Source: Bacilli bacterium
GTDB taxonomy: Bacteria > Bacillota_I > Bacilli_A > Haloplasmatales > Haloplasmataceae
DNA length: 13,769 bases
Assembly: GCA_012513195.1 (NCBI GenBank)
Contig: JAAZCR010000279.1
Coordinates: forward strand, 1-13,769
Reading direction: 5' to 3'
Shown: in pieces, positions 6,194 to 11,960 of the stretch
How the letters are laid out: every line of letters starts with the position of its first letter
Numbering within the stretch: the first letter of the stretch is position 1
Translations under genes and position numbers: made by a program
Notes under the pieces: generated by a model
Database searches by the model: none
What the model was told of the DNA's origin: nothing
Seen by the model: only the letters and a program-made list of their open reading frames with translations

Positions 6194-6757
6194 ATGACTA
6201 AATCAAAAAAAATAATAAGACAAGTAGTATTTGGCGCAATTTTTGCGAGCGTCGCAATTATCATGAAGTTATTCATTTCTTATGAAACCCAATTTTTTGC
6301 GGTAAGAATCTTTGAAATACCAATTATGATTGCAGGTATTCTTTTAGGTCCGCTATATGGTGGATTAGTTGGTTTAGTAACTGATCTAGTTTATTCAATG
6401 ATTAATATTAGAGGGTTAAATGTGGGACCAAATCTCTTTACTGTAGAAGCGATGCTTTTCGGTATTATACCTGGAATAGTTTTTACATTTTTCCGTTATA
6501 AAAAAACAACCATTATCCTATCTACCGTTATTACACTTATTATCGCTTTTATAGTCTCTTCTACACAACTATTCATTTGGCAATATGAACAACCAGCTAG
6601 TTTTTTCGCTTTATTGCCTTATCGTTTTTTAGTTATGATTATTAAAATACCTTTCGAAATCATTATTCTGCATTATTTAATAACTTATAAAGGTTTTAGT
6701 TCAATTAAAATTTATCAGGACTTTTATCAAAAACATCATATAAACATAAAAGCTTAA
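6194..6757 (+). CDS. folT: folate-specific ECF transporter S component FolT
   Basis: FolT is the substrate-binding membrane subunit of an energy-coupling factor transporter. It takes up folate with the shared EcfA, EcfA' and EcfT subunits, which are not in this window. The 187-residue protein starts MTKSKKIIRQVVFGAIFASV and has about six membrane segments. Its middle contains the loop-rich PIMIAGILLGPLYGGLVGLV and DLVYSMINIRGLNVGPNLFT pattern typical of vitamin S components. The ribosome-binding site GGAGG is part of a riboswitch hairpin, and the THF riboswitch directly upstream fixes the substrate as folate. The gene stands alone and ends in a terminator that overlaps its own stop codon. Confidence 0.93.
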   Translation: MTKSKKIIRQVVFGAIFASVAIIMKLFISYETQFFAVRIFEIPIMIAGILLGPLYGGLVGLVTDLVYSMINIRGLNVGPNLFTVEAMLFGIIPGIVFTFFRYKKTTIILSTVITLIIAFIVSSTQLFIWQYEQPASFFALLPYRFLVMIIKIPFEIIILHYLITYKGFSSIKIYQDFYQKHHINIKA

Positions 6758-6778
6758 CCTTTTGGTTAAGCTTTTTTT
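6750..6778. terminator. bidirectional terminator between convergent folT and the SPFH gene
   Basis: AAGCTTAACC (6750-6759) and GGTTAAGCTT (6764-6773) form a 10-bp stem with a TTTT loop. A T-run follows on the plus strand to 6778, and an A-run (6748-6751) gives Ts on the minus strand. The folT stop codon TAA lies inside the 5' arm. The minus-strand SPFH gene ends 9 bases away at 6787, so the hairpin can serve both genes. Confidence 0.85.
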
Positions 6779-6786
6779 AATTATAT

Positions 6787-7758
6787 TTAGTTTTCTTTTT
6801 CTTCTTCAGATTTTGCATCAGTAACTAATTCTTTAATGCTTGTAACAAGGCCAGCAAGATTTTGAATTTCAGAAGGAATAATAATCTTAGTAGCTTTGCC
6901 ATCTGCAACTTTCATTAATGCTTCATAGGCTTTAAGCGTTAAGATTCTGTCTGTTGGGTTAGCTTCATTTAATAATTTCAACCCTTCTGCAAGTGCTTCA
7001 TTAACTTTAAGTATAGCTTCTGCTTCCCCTTCAGCCTTTTTAATTTGTGCTTGCTTTTCTGCTTCTGCCTGTAAAATTCTCGCTTGTTTTTCTGCTTCAG
7101 CTTGTAAGATCTTTGCTTGTTTTTCCCCTTCTGCTAATTTTATCGCAGCTTCTCTTTGTCCATCAGCTGTTAAAATTGTTGCACGTCTTTCCCGTTCAGC
7201 TCGCATTTGCTTTTCCATAGCATCTTGAATGTCTTTAGGTGGTAAGATGTTTTTTACTTCTACGCGTGTAACTTTGATTCCCCAAGGATCAGTAGCCTCA
7301 TCGAGAATAATTCGCATTTTAGAGTTAATTACTTCGCGACTAGTTAGCGTTTCATCAAGTTCTAATTCACCAATGATATTACGTAATGTTGTGGCTGTTA
7401 AATTTTCAATTGCCATTTCTGGTTTAGATACACCATATGTATATAATTTAGGATCGGTTATTTGTACAAAGACAACCGTATCAATTTGCATCGTCACATT
7501 ATCTCTCGTAATGACTGGTTGGGGTTTGAAATCAAAAACTTGTTCTTTTAATAATACTTTTTGAGCAACCCGATCAATAAAGGGAATTTTAAAGTGGATT
7601 CCAGCATCCCAGACACATTTAAAAGACCCCATACGTTCAATTACATAGGCATAAGATTGTGGAACGATATGAACTGATAATAAAATCAAAATAATTAGTA
7701 ATGGAATTAAGATAAATAAGAAGATTAACCAACCAGAACTTGCTAAAATTAAGGTCAT
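6787..7758 (-). CDS. SPFH/Band 7 (stomatin/paraslipin, QmcA-like) membrane protein
   Basis: SPFH proteins assemble into large rings or membrane microdomains and are linked to membrane fluidity and FtsH-type protease control. The 323-residue protein has an N-terminal membrane helix (about 10-30) and an SPFH domain (about 31-195, with VPQSYAYVIERMGSF and DPWGIKVTRVEVKNI). A coiled coil made of 11-residue repeats follows (200-254). The C-terminal part is LTLKAYEALMKVADGKATKI, then IPSEIQNL. Length and layout match the QmcA/YbbK group, not the longer flotillins. A strong AAAGGAGGAG site precedes the ATG. The nfeD-like gene lies 15 bases upstream, the standard partner of this family, so the two are one operon. 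Confidence 0.93.
   Translation of the reverse strand: MTLILASSGWLIFLFILIPLLIILILLSVHIVPQSYAYVIERMGSFKCVWDAGIHFKIPFIDRVAQKVLLKEQVFDFKPQPVITRDNVTMQIDTVVFVQITDPKLYTYGVSKPEMAIENLTATTLRNIIGELELDETLTSREVINSKMRIILDEATDPWGIKVTRVEVKNILPPKDIQDAMEKQMRAERERRATILTADGQREAAIKLAEGEKQAKILQAEAEKQARILQAEAEKQAQIKKAEGEAEAILKVNEALAEGLKLLNEANPTDRILTLKAYEALMKVADGKATKIIIPSEIQNLAGLVTSIKELVTDAKSEEEKEN
6997..7161 (-). repeat. five 11-residue (33-nt) tandem repeats coding for a coiled coil in the SPFH protein
   Basis: Residues 200-254 divide into five 11-residue units: GQREAAIKLAE, GEKQAKILQAE, AEKQARILQAE, AEKQAQIKKAE and GEAEAILKVNE. The three central units are nearly identical. Hendecad repeats favour a slightly right-handed coiled coil and are common in the rod of SPFH proteins. 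The DNA repeats are similar but not identical. Confidence 0.85.
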
Positions 7759-7773
7759 AACATTCTCCTCCTT

Positions 7774-8211
7774 TTAATTTACTTTTTTCACAATTAGTTT
7801 AACACCGCTAATATCAATTATTTCTACTACCGCGTCTTTTTCTATACGCGAGCCATCAACACTCTTAGCAGTCCAATAAGCGCCATCTACTTTAACTTCA
7901 CCATATTTGAACTCTTCGATTGTTTGTGTGACAATTGCTCGTCTTCCGATTAAAGAGTTCACATTAGTTTTAACTTGTGAGGCTCTTAATTTCTTAACCG
8001 CATAGTTTCTAATTGTGAACACTAATAAAATAGAAACAATGATAAATACGAGAAATTGTAACCATATCATTTGTGGTACGATTAGTGCTACTACCAAACT
8101 AGCGAGTGCACCACCCGCAAACCAAATAGTAATTAGATTTAGTGTTGATGCTTCAATTACTATAAAGACTAGTGCTACCAAAAACCAAATAAAGGGTATA
8201 ATCCATTGCAT
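7774..8211 (-). CDS. NfeD-like membrane protein
   Basis: NfeD-like proteins are small membrane partners of SPFH proteins. The 145-residue protein has three to four membrane segments in its first 70 residues (QWIIPFIWFLVALVFIVIEA, then LITIWFAGGALASLVVALIV and FLVFIIVSILLVF). A soluble OB-fold domain follows (about 80-145), with SLIGRRAIVTQTI, GEVKVDGAYWTAKS and a final VVEIIDISGVKLIVKK. This is the short NfeD form without the protease domain. The frame can begin at a GTG at 8220, but GAGGTGAG sits at the correct distance from the ATG at 8211. The SPFH gene follows after 15 bases and both probably share one promoter. Confidence 0.92.
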   Translation of the reverse strand: MQWIIPFIWFLVALVFIVIEASTLNLITIWFAGGALASLVVALIVPQMIWLQFLVFIIVSILLVFTIRNYAVKKLRASQVKTNVNSLIGRRAIVTQTIEEFKYGEVKVDGAYWTAKSVDGSRIEKDAVVEIIDISGVKLIVKKVN

Positions 8212-8247
8212 CTTACTCACCTCACCATTCCTGTCTTCCTACTTTAC

Positions 8248-8253
8248 ATTATA
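8248..8253 (-). promoter_or_regulatory. candidate -10 element of the nfeD-SPFH operon
   Basis: A perfect TATAAT on the minus strand lies about 37 bases before the nfeD ATG. The -35 position (8270-8275, TTTATT) is poor. No other promoter-like sequence exists in the 120-base gap behind the regulator gene. Confidence 0.45.
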
Positions 8254-8279
8254 TGGATTAGAAAGCAAAAATAAAGAAA

Positions 8280-8336
8280 TCTGAATATTTGGGAAAAAGC
8301 GAGGATTCTATTGCCTTTTTTCTAAAAATATTCAGA
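8280..8336 (-). terminator. long imperfect hairpin at the end of the HTH/TPR regulator gene
   Basis: TCTGAATATTT (8326-8336 on the minus strand) pairs with AAATATTCAGA (8280-8290), 11 perfect pairs. An inner A/T-rich stem joins GAAAAAAGGC with GCTTTTTC, with bulges. The regulator's TGA stop is in the 5' arm, and a T-rich stretch (TTTCTTTATTTTT) follows the 3' arm. Probably a terminator, though the T-tract is interrupted. Confidence 0.55.
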
Positions 8337-9549
8337 ATTTATATTTTTCTAATAATTCAAGCGCCTTTTTATACTTCTTTTTAGTTTTATATTCAACATA
8401 TAATTCATTTAATACCACATGTTGAATAAGTATATCATATTTATTCAGTTTAGGTTCGATAACTTCTTCAAAATACTTTTCTTTATCTTCTAATTTAACA
8501 AATTGATAAATCTCAAAATAATTATCACCGAGTAAGTTATCATCTGGATTTTGTTTTAATTTATGTTTAATTAACACTTCTAATAATCTACTTATTTTAT
8601 TAGACTCAACTAGTAATGCTTCATTCAAATATATTAATGCTTTCTGTAAATTTTCAGTGAGATACAAATTAACAACATAGAGATTATATATATTTACTAA
8701 TAATTCTCGTTTATGAATGGTATGCGCAATTTCTAGTGCTTTATTTAACATGCGATAACTAATATCATATTCCTTATTTAAGGTATAAAGAAGACCAAAG
8801 TAAAAGTAAATTTTCCCTAACGTTAATTGATTATTAGTATTTAAATAAAATCCTAAAGCACGGTTTAAATAATAACTTGCTTGAATATAAGATTTGCGTT
8901 TTATTTCATTAATCGCAATATCAAAATAAATTACATTATTAGAAAGATTATTTTTATGCATATGTTCAAGACTTAATAAATAATATTTATTAGCCACATG
9001 ATATTCATTAATCAAATAATAATACTTACCTATATAGTGTAATGTCAAAATGAGTAGTTGTGGAGGCAAAATTTCTAATGTTTTTTCAACAAGCTCAAGT
9101 AAAATATATGCTTCTTCTAAATCTTCATTTAAGATATTCACAATAAACTCTAAGGCATAATTATAGTGGGTATAAATTACATTGTTTCGGAAAACATTTT
9201 GAAAATGATTTATCATTAAAATATATTCATTATAATTAATCGCTAACTGATCATTATTTTGATACTCATAAATATATTCATAATATGATTCAAAAGTCAA
9301 AACTTCTTTAGAGGATATTCTTTCATACTTTAAATTAAGTTTATCTAAAAGCAACCAATATATTTCGTGATCTTTTAATGGTTCGCCATTCTCTAATCGC
9401 GATAATTGCGCTTGTGAACATATCCCTCGACAAAAATTAACTTGCTTAAAGTTTTCATTATCATTTCGTGCGCTCCGAAAATAAGAACTACGATAATAAA
9501 AAATTAATAGCCCCAATTGACGTTTTTCTTCATCATTCAATCTTTTCAT
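8332..9549 (-). CDS. HTH (XRE-like) regulator with TPR-type helical repeats, RRNPP-like layout
   Basis: The 405-residue protein has an N-terminal helix-turn-helix (about 9-75) with the recognition part CSQAQLSRLENGE, typical of XRE/Cro domains. An unusual polar insert (about 21-38, SSYFRSARNDNENF) lies between its first two helices. The rest is all helical and Tyr/Asn-rich, with tetratricopeptide-like units at about 165-196, 203-235, 242-278 and 283-312, and a last one at the C-terminus. HTH plus TPR is the layout of Rgg/PlcR-type regulators, which often sense peptides, but no small peptide gene is seen next to it. AAGGTGA precedes the ATG. The start codon is 29 bases from that of the divergent MntP-like gene, so it may control that gene; this is inference. 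Confidence 0.82.
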   Translation of the reverse strand: MKRLNDEEKRQLGLLIFYYRSSYFRSARNDNENFKQVNFCRGICSQAQLSRLENGEPLKDHEIYWLLLDKLNLKYERISSKEVLTFESYYEYIYEYQNNDQLAINYNEYILMINHFQNVFRNNVIYTHYNYALEFIVNILNEDLEEAYILLELVEKTLEILPPQLLILTLHYIGKYYYLINEYHVANKYYLLSLEHMHKNNLSNNVIYFDIAINEIKRKSYIQASYYLNRALGFYLNTNNQLTLGKIYFYFGLLYTLNKEYDISYRMLNKALEIAHTIHKRELLVNIYNLYVVNLYLTENLQKALIYLNEALLVESNKISRLLEVLIKHKLKQNPDDNLLGDNYFEIYQFVKLEDKEKYFEEVIEPKLNKYDILIQHVVLNELYVEYKTKKKYKKALELLEKYKF

Positions 9550-9578
9550 AATATCACCTTATTCAGTTGAGGAAGATT

Positions 9579-10148
9579 ATGGTAAATGTGATTATTTCTT
9601 GTATCTATGGTATTGTTCTGGGTATAACTTTAAGTATTGATGCCTTTATGTTTAGTTTATTGTTTGGCGCTACAATTAAATATCGCCGTGAAAGGATATT
9701 CACTAGCATCATCGTTGGCGCTTTTCATTTTCTCTTCGCGTTATGTGGATATTATCTCACTAATTTACTTTTTACTCATACTAATCTTTATCGGTACATC
9801 GAACATCGTTTAGAATACCTAGCTTTTATCATCCTCGTATTTTTAGGCATCATGATGATTAATAAAAAAGATAGCGATGTTAAATACGATATTTCTTTTT
9901 TCTTTCACAAATGTCTATTTGCCTTTTCCGTAAGTGTTGATAGTTTCTTCACAGGAATCGCTCTAAAGGCGATGGATCATATTATCATTCTTATCACAGC
10001 ACCATTATTCGCATTTATTAGTTGCATATTAACATATGTTTCCCTAAAACTTAGTAAAAGCACAAGCAATCGTTTTATTGATATTAATTTGAATATCTAT
10101 GCTGGTATTCTTTTAATTATTCTCGCAATTATTTCTTTGTTTATTTAA
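9579..10148 (+). CDS. mntP: MntP-like putative manganese efflux pump (DUF204 repeats)
   Basis: MntP proteins export Mn(II) from the cytoplasm. The 189-residue protein has six hydrophobic segments and two related halves. Each has the Ser-x-Asp motif in a membrane helix: LSIDAFMFSLLFGAT near the N-terminus and VSVDSFFTGIAL in the second half, where the Asp residues are expected to bind the metal. Length agrees with MntP; the related sporulation protein YtaF is an alternative, but the GAT and GAFHF parts of the first repeat fit MntP better. The frame can be opened at a TTG at 9567, but that codon overlaps the GAGGAAG site, which is well placed for the ATG at 9579. No Mn riboswitch (yybP-ykoY) precedes it; its promoter must lie within the divergent regulator gene. 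Confidence 0.78.
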   Translation: MVNVIISCIYGIVLGITLSIDAFMFSLLFGATIKYRRERIFTSIIVGAFHFLFALCGYYLTNLLFTHTNLYRYIEHRLEYLAFIILVFLGIMMINKKDSDVKYDISFFFHKCLFAFSVSVDSFFTGIALKAMDHIIILITAPLFAFISCILTYVSLKLSKSTSNRFIDINLNIYAGILLIILAIISLFI

Positions 10149-10207
10149 TTATAACTTATATTAAAATTTTTAGAAGAGAACTTTGAAAAAAATAAACCAA
10201 ATCAAGT

Positions 10208-10232
10208 AAAAAAGCGTGGTATTAACCACGCT
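10208..10232 (-). terminator. intrinsic terminator of the U32-Nudix-amidohydrolase operon
   Basis: AGCGTGGT and ACCACGCT form an 8-bp GC-rich stem (10213-10220 with 10225-10232) with a 4-nt loop. In the minus direction it is followed by TTTTTT. The amidohydrolase gene ends 60 bases before. On the plus side, behind the MntP-like gene, the tail is only A/T-mixed, so it may work weakly in that direction too. Confidence 0.85.
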
Positions 10233-10291
10233 AATTATATTATATGGGTTCATTAACTGAGACTATTTAAACAAGAATTTTTATTATTGTC

Positions 10292-11416
10292 TCATTCTTT
10301 ATTGTAGACTATTTCTCCATTCACAATGGTAGTATAAACGAAGTTTTGAATGTTAAGTGCATCCCCGCTCCAAATTACTACACCTGCATCTTTACCAACT
10401 TCCAAAGAACCAACACGATCTGCAATTCCCATTATTTCTGCTGGATTGATAGTAATTGCTTTCAGAGCTTCGTAAGCATTCATGTCAGCTGCTACAGCAT
10501 ATGATGCGCACATGTTAAGGTGGTGTAAGGGTATAACTGGGCTATCAGTGTTGATAGCTACCTTAACTCCTGCTTCTTGGAGGACTTTTGGTGTAATAAA
10601 GGATTTTTCTTTTAATTCAAACTTAGAGCGGTTACCAAAACTTGGTCCTACGATTGCTGGATAGCCTTCTTTGGCCAAAATATCCGCAATTAGGTGCCCT
10701 TCAGTACAATGGTCAAGAGTTAACCGTAATTTGAACTCTTTCGCAATCCGAATCACAGTAAAAATATCATCCGCGCGATGTGCATGAGCTTTTAATGGTA
10801 CTTCGCGTTTAAGTAGAGGTATAAGAGCCTCATATTGCATGTTAAATGCTGGTTTTTTACTTTCATCTTCGGTATTCTTTTCTTTCTTTTCCAAGTATTC
10901 TTTCGCTTTATATAATGTCTCTCTTAGGCGCGCTGCTGTTCCCATTCTTGTTTCTGGACCCTTACCACGGTAACATCTTTTCGGATTTTCCCCAAAAGCA
11001 CATTTCATCGCTGAATAAGGATTTACTACCATATCATCCACACGGCGTCCCGCTAATTTGATAATCGCAAATTGTCCGCCAATTACATTCGCACTACCGG
11101 GACCTGTATGCGCTGTTGTTACTCCACCTTGTAATGCTTCTTTAAAAGCGATATCCATTGGGTTAATACCATCAATGGCGCGAAGTTCTGGCGTTATGGG
11201 ATTGGTTATTTCATTACCATCGTTACCTTCAAAACCAATGGCTTCTTCAAACAAACCAATATGACAATGAGCGTCAATAAAACCAGGATAAACATATTTG
11301 CCACTCGCATCAATAACCGTATCTACTCCATCGGTAGGTAGATCTTTCCCAATTGCTTTAATCCTAGTCCCTTCATTTAAAATGTCCGTATTTTCTAAAA
11401 TCCCATCATTCCCCAT
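10292..11416 (-). CDS. amidohydrolase-superfamily (imidazolonepropionase-like) enzyme, 5' end damaged by a frameshift
   Basis: The open frame of 374 residues begins MGNDGILENTDIL. It carries the metal-dependent hydrolase signatures: PGFIDAHCHIG (HxH at residues 50 and 52), KAHAHRADD (His211/213), LDHCTEGH (His236, His241) and NTDSPV (Asp291). The late block ITINPAEIMG, then GSLEVGKDAGVVIW, is typical of COG1228-type amidohydrolases. The substrate is not known; a peptidase or cyclic amide hydrolase is possible. The ATG at 11416 has no ribosome-binding site. The first strand of the fold is missing from the frame, but is found in another frame just upstream (see 11395-11454). Catalytic residues are all present, so low-level or reinitiated translation could still give an almost complete protein. 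It is the last gene before the terminator. Confidence 0.85.
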   Translation of the reverse strand: MGNDGILENTDILNEGTRIKAIGKDLPTDGVDTVIDASGKYVYPGFIDAHCHIGLFEEAIGFEGNDGNEITNPITPELRAIDGINPMDIAFKEALQGGVTTAHTGPGSANVIGGQFAIIKLAGRRVDDMVVNPYSAMKCAFGENPKRCYRGKGPETRMGTAARLRETLYKAKEYLEKKEKNTEDESKKPAFNMQYEALIPLLKREVPLKAHAHRADDIFTVIRIAKEFKLRLTLDHCTEGHLIADILAKEGYPAIVGPSFGNRSKFELKEKSFITPKVLQEAGVKVAINTDSPVIPLHHLNMCASYAVAADMNAYEALKAITINPAEIMGIADRVGSLEVGKDAGVVIWSGDALNIQNFVYTTIVNGEIVYNKE

Positions 11417-11454
11417 TGTATAGACTTTCGCTGCATTTTAATCAATAACATCAT
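11395..11454 (-). other. displaced true start of the amidohydrolase gene (one-base deletion in an A-run)
   Basis: GGGAGAG (11459-11465) lies before ATG codons at 11454 and 11451. From there the frame reads MMLLIKMQRKSIQWGMMGF and stops at 11395. With one more A in the run of four (11436-11439), it would read LLIKNAAKVYTMGNDG and join the main frame. That is the classical first strand of amidohydrolases. The main frame itself is closed by a TAA directly upstream. So a single-base loss is very likely, either genuine or a sequencing error. Confidence 0.8.
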
Positions 11455-11485
11455 TCAACTCTCCCAACATTATATATTTATAATT

Positions 11486-11947
11486 TTATTCTTGTTTACT
11501 GATATTATGGATGATAATTTGCGTGTTATCGGATATTTGTAAATCACTTAATAGGAATTCAGGTTTGAAATTAACATTTAATAGTTCTTTGTAAGGGATA
11601 AAAGTAAAACGTTTATGAGGTTCGCGTTTACTTATTATTGTTTCATCTTTTAAATCTTTATCAAATTCACATAAATAAACCAATAAAATTTCATGATAAT
11701 GGTCTTCACCATAATCAAAGAAGTTTTCATTAATCGATAACAACTTCAAAATCTTCACATTAACGTTTAAATCTTCTTTCGCAATTCTTTTCAAGGCATT
11801 TTCAGTAGTTTCACCAAACATTACTCTTCCTCCAGGAAGGGTATAAAAATTCCCATCCCAAGAAAGCAATATTTTGTCATCTTTCTTGATAACCGAAGCT
11901 ACCCGAAAATTAAAACATTTATTATCATGTCGGAAGTTGATATACAC
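11486..11947 (-). CDS. Nudix hydrolase-family protein with altered Nudix box
   Basis: Nudix enzymes split nucleoside diphosphates linked to another group. The protein has a Nudix fold with FNFRVASVIKKDDKILLSW, then YTLPGGRVMFGE. Counted from the in-frame ATG at 11953, the 23-residue box lies at 42-64, with spacing Gx5Ex7 correct; but its second half reads RIAKEDLNV instead of REUxEExGU. The first Glu is Ile, the second pair is Glu-Asp, and the Gly is Asn. Remaining Glu48, Glu60 and Asp61 could still bind Mg. AGGAGG lies only one base from that ATG but seven from the GTG at 11947, so I use the GTG (153 residues). It follows the U32 gene by about 13 bases, and the ribosome-binding site directly follows that gene's stop. 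Confidence 0.85.
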   Translation of the reverse strand: MYINFRHDNKCFNFRVASVIKKDDKILLSWDGNFYTLPGGRVMFGETTENALKRIAKEDLNVNVKILKLLSINENFFDYGEDHYHEILLVYLCEFDKDLKDETIISKREPHKRFTFIPYKELLNVNFKPEFLLSDLQISDNTQIIIHNISKQE

Positions 11948-11960
11948 AACCATACCTCCT

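Noticed and set aside
7229..7564. Plus-strand frame of 111 codons opposite the SPFH domain
   Set aside because: Ser/Val-rich product typical of the antisense of a conserved gene; no start signal; full overlap with a firm gene.
10846..11264. Two adjoining plus-strand frames opposite the amidohydrolase
   Set aside because: They mirror conserved catalytic regions of the amidohydrolase and have no start signals.
11469..11474. TATAAT on the minus strand before the amidohydrolase gene
   Set aside because: No matching -35 at 16-18 bases, and A/T-rich spacer makes a chance match likely; the gene is more simply read from the operon.
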